The notes beneath the pieces were generated by a model. It was not told where the DNA came from and ran no database searches. It worked only from the letters and a program-made list of their open reading frames with translations. A stretch of DNA of 64,000 bases from Ceratopteris richardii (lineage: Eukaryota > Streptophyta > Polypodiopsida > Polypodiales > Pteridaceae): the NCBI GenBank assembly GCA_020310875.1, contig CM035406.1, forward strand, positions 219,070,863 through 219,134,862, in the 5' to 3' direction. Positions 1 to 11,932 of this stretch are shown here, one piece after another (the first letter of the stretch is position 1; the number at the start of each line of letters is the position of its first letter). Both the position numbers and the translations under genes were made by a program.

Positions 1-880
<880 letters not shown>

Positions 881-1189
881 TGTGTATGCAAGCTGCATAT
901 ATGATCATGTTTTTGCATAGAAGGATGTGGGGGATTCGGTATATGAATGCATACGCCCTTTATGTGCTTGCACGTCTTTACAGATTTTCGAGTGTAATTC
1001 TTAAAGAATATGGAACTTGGATTTTCTTTCCCCTTACATGTCTGTCCTCTTGCCAAGGGCGGAGAAAGGGATCTATGTTTTGAAATTAAATGTCACGTAA
1101 AAATTTAGAGATATTGATAGATGAATTTAAGACTTTCACGTGAAGTAGATTTGACGGGGATGTGAATTGATTGAAGTCAATCTTTTTTT
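881..1189. other. Unannotated spacer
   Basis: No gene, repeat boundary or RNA is recognisable here. Short open frames exist on both strands but show no family motif. The stretch separates the microsatellite block from the LINE tail relic that follows. Confidence 0.5.
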
Positions 1190-1335
1190 TTTGTAAAGAG
1201 GAAGTTTGGCCGAAGTTTAATGTTTTTTTGTTTGAATTGATTGAAAGGAAACCGTACAAATGAACAGGCATAGTATCCATGAGACTCCCATATCCCACAG
1301 GAGGGGTTAGATTGCCCAAACACAAACACTACGAA
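1190..1335 (-). mobile_element. LINE 3' end relic (minus strand)
   Basis: Read on the minus strand, this matches the 3' end of the LINE relic at 12845-12983. Shared blocks are AACCCCT(C/G)CT, a GGG(A/T)T..TGGG run, TTCATTTGTAC or CCATTTGTAC, a TCAAT(C/T)AATT-like block and a closing GGCC/CAACC..AACTTCC block, then an A-rich tail (T-rich on plus, about 1183-1192). No coding part remains. It is probably a 5'-truncated non-LTR insertion of the same family. Confidence 0.55.
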
Positions 1336-1554
1336 GAACTACTCGAAGACATCTCATTTAATACTATCCAAAGACATTACACTAGCTTTAGACCCATACA
1401 TGTTCTCCTATAGAAAAGGATTGAACCCTCAAGAGGCGAAAGATCCAACCATCCACACTAATGCACAAGAACAAATCAATCAAAAATTAATACAGATAAC
1501 TAAAGATTTAACGCAGTCCACTAATCATAATTCAAAAACATTGACTATTTTCTT

Positions 1555-1625
1555 TTTAAATAAAGGAAGTTCGGCCTTAGCCTACTCTCCGGACTTAAAT
1601 TAATTAAAAGAAAAACATTGACTAT
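1555..1625 (-). mobile_element. Second LINE 3' tail relic (minus strand)
   Basis: On the minus strand it shows the same tail blocks as 12915-12975: TTAATTAATTTAAG, then GGAGAGTAGGCT, then a C-rich link and AACTTCCTTTA. The plus LINE reads ATTAATTAAAGC, GGGAGAGTAGGCT and AAGTTCCTTTT. This is therefore another very short copy of that 3' end. The sequence between the two tails (1336-1554) and after this one (1626-1869) has no other recognisable feature. Confidence 0.5.
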
Positions 1626-1869
1626 TGAGAAAAGCAAACAGAAAGCATTTTAGTGACTGTCCGTATTGTCTGTAACTTTTTTTCCTGAGGTCAAGAAAGG
1701 TCTAGAAATACTCAAACGAATCAGATGCAGACACACGCTGTGAAAAGACAATGGCGAACACGAGTACAGATAGGATCCTGAGTGTCGTAAGAGTTCAGTA
1801 CGCCATGGCTCTTTGTTGCCGCTACTAATCTGAGTTCTGTCGCTCTGTATTTGTAGTACTCCTCCGTCA

Positions 1870-2533
1870 ATGCAAGCAATTTGCAGAAAAGAAATCTCCT
1901 GCCGCAAGGAATTTGTCGACAGCAAGCATCAATCCATCCGGGCTCGGCGACGATTCATCAAACAGCTTGTGCGATACCTGAAAAGAACCATGAACAGATT
2001 GCCTAATTTCTCGATGCAGAAAAGGGCGTGACGCTCTTCTGTGCAAGACGGGAGCTCTAACTGCTTAGTAGTTTCATGAGATCATCGATTTCAGGGCGGT
2101 GAAGATTGGCAGTTCACGCGTTACATTCATGAGCACGAAGACACATAGCAGATAAGAAGAAGTGGCTTCTTACATGACTGAAGGACGATGACGATCGACT
2201 TCCTCTGCGAGGAGTCGTGAAGAGCTGAGTGCTTGATCCGGTACTGTTGGAGTGTGCTCCAGCTCGATGAAGTGGTGGTGGAGTGCGGAAGGAATCATAT
2301 GGGGAGATATTGCAAACGTCCGACGTCTGTGCAACGGCATCGCTCATGGCGTGAGGAAGGCGCTGATGAATGTATTGCGGCGAAGAAACCATTACGCCAT
2401 TTGCGTCATGCGGCGTTCGAGTCTGCTGTACAGCATAATGGACGCTGTTGGTCATGCAGCAGCTGCATGGTCTCTGACGTTTCGAGCGTGGAGAAGCTCG
2501 CGGCGCGTTCTTCAGCTCCTGCACCTGATCGTT

Positions 2534-2600
<67 letters not shown>

Positions 2601-2964
2601 GGCCCTCCGGCATTAATTTTGCTACTATGAACATCGACCATCGCAGAATCAACTTTACCCTTACAGCGTGAATCTAAACAATCCGTGCAGATGGTAATAC
2701 CTATCTACAACTTCAAAATTCAGATCAGCGCTACTCTCTGGAAAATCTTGTAGGCTTGATTTGTTCATTCCTTATCGGACCTCCTTCGTGTTGGTTTGCA
2801 CAGAGAGAGAGGGGGGGGGGGGGGGGGGGGGGGGGGCTGACCATCCTATGCGCGCGAAGCAGCTCCTCCTCCATAGCATCAAGGAGGGTTGCAGTTTCAG
2901 AGGTCGACGACGGATCGCTGTATTGCGGAGCTGTTGGGTCAGTTGCTGATAGCATGGCTTTCAT
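1870..2964 (-). CDS. Putative spliced host gene or gene fragment, unidentified
   Basis: Three stretches on the minus strand look like real exons, with higher GC than the surrounding elements. Exon 1 would start at ATG 2964 (MKAMLSATDP...), with a TATA-like TATATA at about 2987-2996, and runs through LLDAMEEELLRAH to near 2845. A middle exon at about 2500-2175 follows a CAG acceptor, is Ser/Pro/His-rich (MVSSPQYIHQ, ISPYDSFRTPPP) and ends at a GTAAGA donor. A last exon at about 1979-1870 follows a TTTTCAG acceptor, reads VSHKLFDESS...DKFLAAGDFF and ends at a TGA. A (GA)n tract would lie in intron 1. I do not recognise the family. It could be a captured gene fragment, and the exon limits are inferred. 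Confidence 0.35.
2537..2596. repeat. (CT)n microsatellite
   Basis: A pure CT dinucleotide tract of about 30 units. In the proposed minus-strand gene it would fall in an intron as (GA)n, just upstream of an acceptor. Confidence 0.95.
2811..2836. repeat. Poly-G tract
   Basis: Twenty-six consecutive G, preceded by a short GA repeat. Such a tract is prone to sequencing or assembly length error and may distort the reading frame of the proposed minus-strand gene, where it reads as poly-proline. Confidence 0.95.
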
Positions 2965-3231
2965 CGATACAAGGTTGATGATCTGAAGCTATATATGACA
3001 TCGCCGGAAGGATAGATAACGTTTCCTAGCCCCGCCAGATCTAAGCCGATTCAGCTTCTTTGGATCTATTTCTTGGCTCTACACCCAATGCCCATTTTCG
3101 GGTGTATACAATAAAAGATAATAATAATAAGAAAGATAATAATGCGTGGGAGACAAAAGGAGGCTCCTCATTGTGTAGTTGGGGATACAATCTAATCATA
3201 ATCATTCTTCTACACCATAAACATCACGCGC

Positions 3232-3400
3232 AAACTACGAGAGGCACTTTGGCATTACTTGAGCGACGTGAGACAAATTTCAAAAGATGGCTATCCCCCT
3301 CCTACATATTCAACATATTCAGATGGGATTCCACGTTTTGATGGCCAGCGATGGAACTGGGTCCTTTTTAAACTCGATAACAAGTTGGCATACCCGAAAG
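3232..3400 (+). other. Exon-like fragment ending at a splice donor
   Basis: One plus frame gives a protein-like segment, KLREALWHYL then SDVRQISKDGYPPP, ending RWNWVLFKLDNKLAYPK. It is followed at once by a consensus donor, GTATGT, at 3401. The frame closes upstream at a TAA at 3199-3201, so any acceptor must lie just inside the segment, where AG choices are weak. No partner exon is visible. It may be an orphan host exon or a captured fragment; the family is not recognised. Confidence 0.25.
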
Positions 3401-3483
3401 GTATGTAGATTAAACCTAACTGAGCAAGCTATGGTGGTTGACACATTTCTTTTTTGTTTGATTATTTATTTTTTATCCTCCTA

Positions 3484-3936
3484 GAGACCAAAGGACCAAG
3501 AGATTACGAAATTGGAAAGAATTTGCTCCAACTTTCTCTAGATGGGAGACCCTAATAGGAGCAGTGTGCCCAAAACTAAATGGGCTACTTGCATAAGCCA
3601 AAAAGACCAAGGTGGTTTGGGCATTCTTGACACTGAAGAAATGGCCAGTAGGTTAGTGGCCAAATGGTTAATTAAAGCGTGGAGCAACAGGGAAACCTCT
3701 TGGGTCAAACTGATTTTTAAAGAAGAACTCTCTTAAATTGATGGGCCTTCTAGGGTGGAAGGGACTTGATCTTATCACTCTTTTGTTCTCCCCCTATTCG
3801 GTGACTCTCACAGACTCGAGCTCAGTTTGCTCTCTATGGAAGAGTTGGAACAAGATGAAAACAGTATGTCAACATCAATGAAGATTGAAAATGGGTAGCT
3901 CAGACTAGAAAAAATGATTCGATCTCGTTCCCTATC
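3484..3936 (+). pseudogene. LINE reverse transcriptase relic, 5' part (split by D1)
   Basis: The frame around 3484-3736 carries the conserved region at the end of plant non-LTR reverse transcriptases: a LERIC..FL segment, a nonsense codon where LWxG is expected, a KWATC segment and the hallmark GGLGI followed by KWLIKAW. Downstream a WKSWNKMK segment persists in broken frame. The relic is interrupted at 3937-3941 by the gypsy element D1 and resumes at 11933, which gives the order of events: LINE first, gypsy later. The 5' end is truncated and stop codons are present, so it is inactive. Confidence 0.75.
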
Positions 3937-3941
3937 AAAGG

Positions 3942-4973
3942 TGTTGAGCCCATAAAAGTCACGTTGGTCAAAGTCAATTGCGGCCAAAGTCAAAAGGTCA
4001 AAGTCAACTGGTCAAAGTCAACAAAGTCAAGGTCAAAGTCAATAGGTGCAAAGTCATATTGCTAAAGTGCAGGTGTCAAAGTGCACAGGTAGTGCACAAT
4101 TAATTGTCCACAAAGGGTAAATTGGAGAAAGTGGGTTGCAGGTTGCAGAGGTATTTTCTCTAATTTCCCTAAGGTTCAAACTGTATTTTAAAGTGTTTTG
4201 GAAGGTTCAGGTGAACCCCCTCTTATGTGCAAAAGTGAAGACTTAAAAGGAAATGTGAAGGTATGTGAAGCGGCAGCGTACGCACAGGTGAAAGTATGGT
4301 TCCCCCATTAAAATTTTGGGTTTTAGTCTAAAGTCACTACAGGACAAAACAGTGAGTCGTTGGCTGCCACTTGTGAAGACAATCTTGGGACATCAAAGGG
4401 AGCACCAAGATACCATTGCAGTTAGGAGCGTATGTGATCGACACACTCAAATCAAGGCAAGGTCTATTCTTGGACCAATCTTAGAGTAAGCAAGAGAAAC
4501 ATAGTCTAAGTGAAGCAAGAAAGAGAAGTGCAAGAGTCACCAGTGTGCGACGCAGAGAAGTGGAGTTGCAGGAGTGCATAGAGAGTGACTAAGGGATTGT
4601 GCAGAGAGTGTTAAGCTAGTCCCCCAAGGATCTCAAGGTCTCTTTGCAGTGTGCGCGTGCCGACAGAAGGTATTCATTCCTCCCCCTTAGTGGAAGCTTG
4701 GTGAAAGGTGTGCACAAGGATAAGCTTGAAGCAGGTGGAGGTCTGGTGCAGAGGAGGCCGGCGGCAAGAAGACTTTGGGATATTGGGTATTTTGTAATTG
4801 AGCACTCTGTGTGATTATGCACAGAAGTATTGGCTTGTATTTTGCTTCAAACATTGTAATTGTCTTACTGTAATCAATCGGCAGAAGCTTCCAAGGTGTA
4901 TTTCCTCTTCTGGTCTTTTCATTTTCTCCTACAAACCCTCAAACTCCTTCTTGTCTAAGAATCCCCACCAACA
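3942..4973 (+). repeat. D1 5' LTR
   Basis: It starts TGTTGAGCCC and ends CCAACA. It matches 10896-11927 at the same length with scattered substitutions. It begins with a dense array of GGTCAAAGTCAA units described separately. Confidence 0.93.
3965..4042 (+). promoter_or_regulatory. W-box array at the start of the D1 LTR
   Basis: Ten copies of (A/G)GTCAA, the reverse complement of the W-box core TTGAC(C/T), lie within about 80 bp, often paired as GGTCAAAGTCAA. WRKY factors of plants bind TTGAC(C/T) in defence and stress promoters. The right LTR keeps the array at 10919-10998. Its position near the LTR start suits a U3 enhancer; WRKY control is an inference. Confidence 0.6.
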
Positions 4974-4976
4974 AAA

Positions 4977-4996
4977 TTTGGCACGTCCGGTGGGAC
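4977..4996 (+). promoter_or_regulatory. D1 primer binding site
   Basis: A TTTGGCACGTCCGGTGGGAC segment begins four bases after the end of the left LTR, where minus-strand DNA synthesis is primed by a tRNA 3' end. It starts with the usual TGG (complement of CCA). I cannot assign the tRNA with certainty. Confidence 0.7.
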
Positions 4997-5139
4997 TTCC
5001 AAGGAGATTTCAGCTTAGGAGAAACCAAGTGCAAAGCATAGAAGAGATCAAGTGTCGACAGAACCACAGTGCTACTTCATCAAACTAAAGGTAAATATTC
5101 TTATCAAGTGTCTCATATTCAGTGGGCTATGAGCTGCTC

Positions 5140-6787
5140 ATGACCGCAACCCGGTCCCAAACATTGAGGGTCACCTGCAAGCAAACAAGAAGGAAGGTTG
5201 TTAGAAGGTCCTCCAGTCCACTATCTTCAACATCATCAGTCAAGAGCATGGCGGGTCAGGTAGACTTGGAAACTTTACTCTCTAGATTAAATATAAAGTT
5301 TCCTTCTTTCAAAGGCCTAGCTCACGAGGATCCGGATGAACACATTAGAAGGTTTTTGGCACTATGTAAGACTAGAGGCCTAATGGGTAGGGAGGATGCC
5401 TTTTTTACTTCTCTTCCCTGCCACATTAGAGGGATTAGCTGATAAGTGGTTCAGCCAGTTTGCTAAAAACCATTTTACCACTTGGGATGTGATGAAAGAT
5501 GCATTTAAAAATCAGTTCCAACATGGCAACACTGCGGAGATTATCATAGAAGAGCTAGAAAATTTAAGATTGGGTCCAGGAGAAAAGCTCCCAGAGTTTG
5601 TGACTCGGGCCAAAGCACTAATGGCTAAATTGCCAGATCCACCACACGATTTTTTTGTTAAGAAGTGGTTAGCTAAGCCCCTACCAGTGGCCACCCAATG
5701 CAAAATAAAGGAATTAGTGTTACCTACAGCCTCCATAGAGGAGTTCATCAACACAGCCACACGCTTGGAGCAGATAAGGTACCAGTATGGAGCAACTTCT
5801 TCCCAACCAACATATGGTACAAAAATGGAGGATCCAGTGATCCAACTAAGGAAGGAGCTGGAGGGCTTAAAAAGAAATAAGCCCTACAAATAGGAGGAGA
5901 ATGATGTTACTCAGTTGAGAAGGGAGATTGAAGCACTAAAGCTCCAAAAGGAGGAGGAGGCCCAGGCAGAGGAATTGGCTCAGCTGCGACAGGTGTTGCA
6001 GGAGCTCAAAGGAGGTGGCATCAGGAGTGGACTTTGGTGTTCCATGTGCAGTAAGCAAGGTCACATAGTAAGTGAATGTCCTCTGTTAAGTGTGACTTGT
6101 CAATTATGCAGGAAAGTTGGCCATGAGGCCCATGAATGCCAATCAAGGGGAATGCCTGCAACGACATACTGGACACAAGGAGGATCCCTACCAACCACAA
6201 ATGTGATGGCTGCTGCCCCCAATCAAGGTAACACTTATAACCCTAGACAGAGGGATAATTTTGGAAATGGGCCTAGAAGGCCAATTATTTGTTTCAGATG
6301 TGGAGAATGTGGGCACTATCAAAGTAGGTGCACTCTCCCAGAAAATGCCCCTCCTTGCAGGAACTGCCCTGATGCAAGAGACCATTATACAAATTGTTGT
6401 CCTAAGAATCAAGCCTCTTCATCCGGGCCTCATATTCAAATGATTTCGGTGCACAAAGAAGAAGTGTGTGATCTGGTCAATGAGCCATCACCATCTACCA
6501 GGGTGGTGCAATTAGAAGAAATAGAATCTTTGACTGTGCAGACAAGAAGCAAGGGGAAGGCTCAAGCAGACATAGGACAAGGGTCAAAGATTAAGGAATG
6601 GAATCAAAACAGAGAACCATCTGAAGATAAAGTCACCACAGGTGCAGATATAGACAAAAAGGAGATCTCATATGCACCAGTGATGCCATTGGGCATGCCT
6701 TCAACAAGGCTCATGAGGAGTTTGATAAGTCAACTGGAACCCATGCTCTCAAGGAATCAGAGGCTTCAAAACTACTCAAGTCCATGA
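5140..6787 (+). pseudogene. gag: D1 gag, frameshifted
   Basis: The capsid part starts at ATG 5140 or 5248 (MAGQVDLETL) and has the retrotransposon gag core (PDEHIRRFLALC, WFSQFAKNHF, LRLGPGEKLPEFV). A one-base insertion near 5418 (CCC for CC) shifts the frame, an in-frame TAG ends the second part at 5893, and the same frame then resumes. The nucleocapsid part has several Cys-His knuckles: CSMCSKQGHIVSEC, CQLCRKVGHEAHEC, CFRCGECGHYQSRC and a fourth variant, CRNCPDARDHYTNCC. It binds element RNA in related families. The frame ends at 6787 and pol continues in another frame with a short overlap. Confidence 0.85.
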
Positions 6788-9757
6788 AAAAGGAGGTTAG
6801 TATTTTTTATTTAATAAAGATGGATGGGAAATTCAGGTCAGAGCTATTGCAGATAATTGATGAAGCTTCCACTACAAGTTTGGTGGCAAAGACTACTGTT
6901 TTACATAAAGGAAAAATTGTAGGGGAAGCACCCCTTACAGATTATAAAAGTCCTCGGCTGACAGTATCTATCCAAGGTCATGAATTTCAAGGAGTTATTG
7001 TGGATGGTGGTTCTGGCATTAACTTGATGCCTGAACATAGAATGGAAAAGATTGGACTCCACCCTTCAAGGCCTGCAAATTTCATTGTTACTTTGGCAGA
7101 TCAGAGCAAAGTAAGGCCCTTGGGAGTGATCCCAAAAGTTCCACTTGAAGTACAAGGTAATCTATTCATTCTGGATTTTGTGGTTTTAAGATTGCCCCAG
7201 GTTGAAGGAGGATTTCCCCTCTTAATTGGACGACCATGGCTGAGGCATGCAAGTGTCATTCATGATTGGGGCAAGGACACTATGTGGGTACAAAAGAAAG
7301 GGCAAGAGCTGACACAGATTCAGTTAGAAAAGGGCCCAGATAATCAAGGAAACACTAGCATGATGCAAACAGTTGGTATATGCATGGAAACAGAATCGGA
7401 GGATCAACCCCAAATAGATTTCGAGGAAGAAGAGGATATTTTAAATTGGCTCCAAGCAGGCAACTCTTCCTCTTGTTTTGGAATTTTTCTTAATAATTCT
7501 TGCACGACTAAAGGTTATGGTGAAGATAAGGAGAAAGTCCAAGTTGATGGATTGGGAGAGCCCATCACAGACCATAGAAGGGGTAGGAAGACACCCCTCA
7601 AATACAACTTGGAGGAGGATATGACAACCACAGATAAGGAGGTTACTGAAGCTAAAGGCAAGGTAAAAAATTCTAGTGAAGAATGTTCTTTCCCAATTCA
7701 AGAAATTCTTGCAGGATGGATGTAGGACAAGGAGGAACACATTGAAGTCCAAAATACACCTGCTTATGAAGCAATGCACGAAAAGCTAGTAGAAGAAGAC
7801 AAGGTAGAAGATGAGCACGAAGATAATATGGTAGAGAGAAATCCTGTCCAAGAAATACAATTAGGCACTCAAGACAATAATCGGCCATTTTTGGTGGCCA
7901 CTTGGTTGTGGAGCCACCCAAGGCTCCTTGAAAAGGTAAAATCATTCTTGACCCATTATACAGATGTTTTTTCCTGGCATTATAAAGACTTAGAAGGAGT
8001 GCCTGCAACTTATGGAGAGCACAAAATCCCTCTGGTTGATGGAGCCAAACCCATAAGAGGGAAGAGTTATAGACTTAATCCAAAATATGCTGAGGCTGTC
8101 TATGTGGAAATACAGAAGATGGAGGATGCAGGAATCATCATTCATGTAGAACACTCAGAGTGGCTCTCACCTATGGTTATAGTACCAAAGAAGAATACTA
8201 ATAAAATCGGAATTTGTGTTGACTTTAGAGCACTCAACAAGGTGACCATTCCAGATGGTTTCCCAATGCCTTTTGCAGAGCAGGTCATTGAAGAAGTGGT
8301 TGGGCATGCATTATATAGCTTTATGGATGGATTTAGTGGCTATAATCAAATATCAATACACCTAGAGGATCGTGAAAAGACTGCTTTTATCACACCTTGG
8401 GGAGCATATGTGTATGTAAAAATGCCATTTGGGCTCAGAAATGCTCCAGCCACCTTTAACAGAACGGTCAATCTCATTTTTGGCCCCCTATTGCTGGAAT
8501 CACTTAGAATCTTCATGGATGACTTCTCTTCGTTTTCAGGTTCTCACAAAGAAACTCCTCTAGATTGTTTGGACCATCACTTGAGGCAGCTGCAGAATGT
8601 TTTCAAAAGATGCAGGGAGACTAAGCTAAAGCTCAATCCAAACAAATGTCATTTCCTTGTGACAGAAGGAACTCTCTTAGGACATGTGGTGTCGGCTAAA
8701 GGTATGACCCCAGATCCTGACAAAATCATTTCTATATTAAAGTTGCCTAAACCTTAATCTCCTAAAGAGATTCAGAGTTTCTTGGGGCATACTGGATACC
8801 ATAGAAGGTTTATAAAAATGTATGCAGAGATAGCCAGACCACTGGCTAGACTTACACGTAAGGAAGTACCTTTTAAATGGGAAGAAGAGGAGGAAAAAGC
8901 ATATCAAACATTACGGGCAAGGTTAGTGTCTGCTCCTATTTTGATCACATCTGAGTGGTCAAAAATATTTCATATGCATGTAGATGCCAGCGCCTGCAGT
9001 GGGGGCAGTTTTGACCCAACCGAGTGAAGAATTTAAAGTGGACAGACCAATTCAATATGCCAGTAGAATCTTGACCAAGGCTGAAAGGAATTACATTACT
9101 ACAGAAAGGGAAGCCCTAGCAATGGTTTTTGCTGTCCAAAAATTCCTTCATTACTTACTGGGAGTAAAATTTATTATTATAACAGATCACCAACCACTAA
9201 AATACTTGCTCAACAAACCACAAGCCACTGGTAGAATATGGAGGTGGTTATTGTTGTTCCAAGAGTTTGATTTTTCTGTAGTCCACAGACCAGGTAAAGA
9301 AAATGTTATGGCGGATCACCTATCCAGAATCAATATGATGAATCAAGCTAGTGGAATCAATGATGATTTTCCAGATGCTCATCTGTTTGCTGTACAAGCT
9401 CAAGGTTGGTATTATGATATCAAGAATTTCATTAAAATTGGGTTGTATCCAGAAAAGGCTAGTGTTGTGCAAAGGAAGAGACTGCTAATCAAGAGTAGAC
9501 CATATACCTTCATTGAAGATAAATTATATAGACAGGGCAAGGATGACAGGTTTAGGAAGTGTTTGGAAGAAGAAGAAGAAGTGAGGGAAGTCCTTCACTC
9601 TGCACATGAAGGAACAGGTGGTGGGCACCTTCCAGGGCATATTATGAGTCAGATGATACTGGATGCTGGTCTATGGTGGCCTACACTATTTAAGGATGCA
9701 GATGAATGGGGAAAGGCATGTGACGTTTGCCAGAGGTGTGGACCTAAGCCAACAAAG
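6784..9757 (+). pseudogene. pol: D1 pol: protease, RT, RNase H, integrase zinc finger
   Basis: The order is a retropepsin-like protease with DGGSGINLM (about 6999-7030) in place of D(S/T)G; RT with MPFGLRNAPATF and FMDDF at about 8511-8525 as the catalytic box; an RT thumb; RNase H (HVDAS, TDHQPL near 9183, ADHLSRI near 9313); and an integrase HHCC finger (H..GGH...CDVCQRC) ending at 9757. In-frame stops lie at 7723-7725 and 8755-8757, and a one-base shift lies near 9000. No DD(35)E integrase core or chromodomain follows. The element cannot encode a full set of enzymes. Confidence 0.88.
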
Positions 9758-10895
9758 TAGAGGCATAACCCCTTGATTGTTTCCACTTCCTGAGTCAGAT
9801 GAAAGAAATTGGGCCTAGCCCTGTGGAAAATTTCATGAGAAATTTTCTAGAATTTTGGCCATTTTTAGGCATTTTTTTGGATTATTCCTTCATTTTTCTC
9901 TATTTTTGGGTTATTTTTCAAAAAAAAAAGGCCCCCCAAGGCGTTTTCTTGTTTTTTGCTCAAAAAAAAAAAAAAAATCCCCCCCCCTGCCCCCACCGAC
10001 CACCACCGACCAACCCTTCCCCCCCCCCTCCCCCTCCCCCAATTTTATTTTTTTATTTCTTTTATTTTGTTTATTTTATTGTTTATTTTATTATTTTTAT
10101 TCTTTAGTTTATTCATTTTATTTATTTTGTTTTTATTTATTTTCTTGATTTTTTAGTATGGGCGTTCAAATAATTTTAAAAAAATAATAATAATAAAAAA
10201 TTATTAAAAAAACAATAACAATTTTTTTTTATTTTTATTATCTATATAATTTAATTTTTATTTTATTTTTTTTTATTTTTAATGGCTAAAATCTTTTGGC
10301 TCTGGATCGTGCCTCAGTTGGCCGTTTTTTACAAAAATGGAGTCATTTTCATGTTTTGTGGCACCTCTGAACTCAGTTTTTGGCTTTATTTTTCCAAATT
10401 CCATCTTTTTCTCTGACTTTTGGTGAAAACCAACATGTTTGGAGCACATTTGTCACATGTTTTTATTTATGCACATTGTCCACATGGCCTATTCTCACCT
10501 TGTCTTACCTTATGTTTCATAATCTTCCACACGCACCCTCTGTAACTCTATTGTTTGATCATTTTCACCCCCTCCAGACCCAATCATCATACCCACCTGC
10601 CTCCCTTTCCCAATCTGCCCGGCCACATCCTTAAACCCTCCCTATCCCTTCAATCCCCGCCCCTCCGCCCTCCCCTCCTATTCCTTTCTACCCTCCATTG
10701 CAACTCTTTGCTTTTCCATGGCAAAATCCAACTTTTGGTTCTTCTCTGGTGCTTGTTCTATCCTGCTTTTGGTGGACTTGTTTGCTGCTCAGATGTCCAC
10801 TTCTAGTTTTGCAGCTCCATTATCATGGTGTCCTATATGCTCCGTGTTTTGGCTATAGCTCTCCGGGACGGAGAGCACATTAGGTGGTGGGCAAC
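9758..10895 (+). other. D1 3' non-coding region replacing the integrase core
   Basis: About 1.1 kb between the integrase zinc finger and the right LTR has no coding signal. It opens with FLEFWPF-type low-complexity frames, then homopolymer A, C and T runs (9920-10290), then Pro/Ser/Leu-rich non-coding sequence. The catalytic core expected here has been lost or replaced. A purine-rich AGGTGGTGGGCAAC at 10882-10895 just before the LTR serves as the likely polypurine tract. Confidence 0.7.
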
Positions 10896-11927
10896 TATTG
10901 AGCCCATAAAAGTCACGTTGGTCAAAGTCAATTGCGGCCAAAGTCAAAAGGTCAAAGTCAATTGGTCAAAGTCAACAAAGTCAAGGTCAAAGTCAACAGG
11001 TGCAAAGTCAAAGTGCTAAAGTGCAGGTGTCAAAGTGCACAGGTAGTGCACAATTAATTGTCCATAAAGGGTAAATTGTAGAAAGTGGGTTGCAGGTTGC
11101 AGAGGTATTTTCTCTAATTTTCCTAAGGTTCAAAGTGTTTTTTAAAGTGTTTTGGAAGGTTCAGGTGAACCCCCTCTTATGTGCAAAAGTGAAGACTTAA
11201 AAGGAAATGTGAAGGTATGTGAAGCAGCAGTGTACGCACAGGTGAAAGTATGGTCCCCCCATTAAAATTTTGGGTTTTAGTCTAAAGTCACTACAGGACA
11301 AAACAGTGAGTCGTTGGCTGCCACTTGTGAAGACAATCTTGGGACATCAAAGGGAGCACCAAGATATCATTGCAGTAAGGAGCGTACATGATCGACACAC
11401 TCAAATCAAGACAAGGTCTATTCTTGGACCAATCTTAGAGTAAGCAAGAGAAGCATAGTCTAAGTGAAGCAAGAAAGAGAAGTGCAAGAGTCACCAGTGT
11501 GCGACGCAGAGAAGTGGAGTTGCAGGAGTGCTTAGAGAGTGACTAAGGGATTGTGCAGAGAGTGCTAAGCTAGTCTCCCAAGGATCTCAAGGTCTCTTTG
11601 CAGTGTGCGCGTGTCGACAGAAGGTATTCATTCCCCCCCCTTAGTGGAAGCTTGGTGCAAGGTGTGCACAAGGATAAGCTTGAAGCAGGTGGAGGTCTGG
11701 TGCAGAGGAGGCCGGCGGCAAGAAGACTTTGGGATATCGGGTATTTTGTAATTGAGCACTCTGTGTGATTATGCACAGAAGTATTGGCTTGTATTTTGCT
11801 TCAAACATTCTAATTGTCTTACTGTAATCAATCGGCAAAAGCTTCCAAGGTGTATTTCCTCTTCTGGTCTTTTCATTTTCTCCTACAAACCCTCAAACTC
11901 CTTCTTGTCTAAGAATCCCCCCCAACA
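10896..11927 (+). repeat. D1 3' LTR
   Basis: Same length as the 5' LTR (1032 bp) and colinear with it, including the W-box array. It starts TATTGAGCCC (TG changed to TA) and ends CCAACA, followed by the aaagg target duplication. Confidence 0.93.
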
Positions 11928-11932
11928 AAAGG

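Larger units (their letters stand above)
3942..11927 (+). mobile_element. Ty3/gypsy LTR retrotransposon D1, complete ends, inactive
   Basis: The element is 7986 bp with two 1032-bp LTRs (3942-4973 and 10896-11927), 5-bp target duplications aaagg at 3937-3941 and 11928-11932, a primer site after the left LTR and gag-protease-RT-RNase H-integrase zinc finger in that order. RT before integrase defines Ty3/gypsy. Coding capacity is broken by single-base shifts and several stops, and the integrase catalytic core is absent. It lies within a LINE relic. The right LTR starts TA instead of TG (a point change). Confidence 0.93.

Noticed and set aside
2114..2641. Frame with a long Arg-Glu repeat (minus) or Leu-Ser repeat (plus)
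   Set aside because: The repeat is translated (CT)n/(GA)n. Only the non-repeat part on the minus strand was kept, as part of a putative spliced gene.
9799..10156. Transmembrane or envelope-like protein in gypsy D1
   Set aside because: The hydrophobic Phe/Leu frames come from T-rich and C-rich homopolymers and occur in all three frames.
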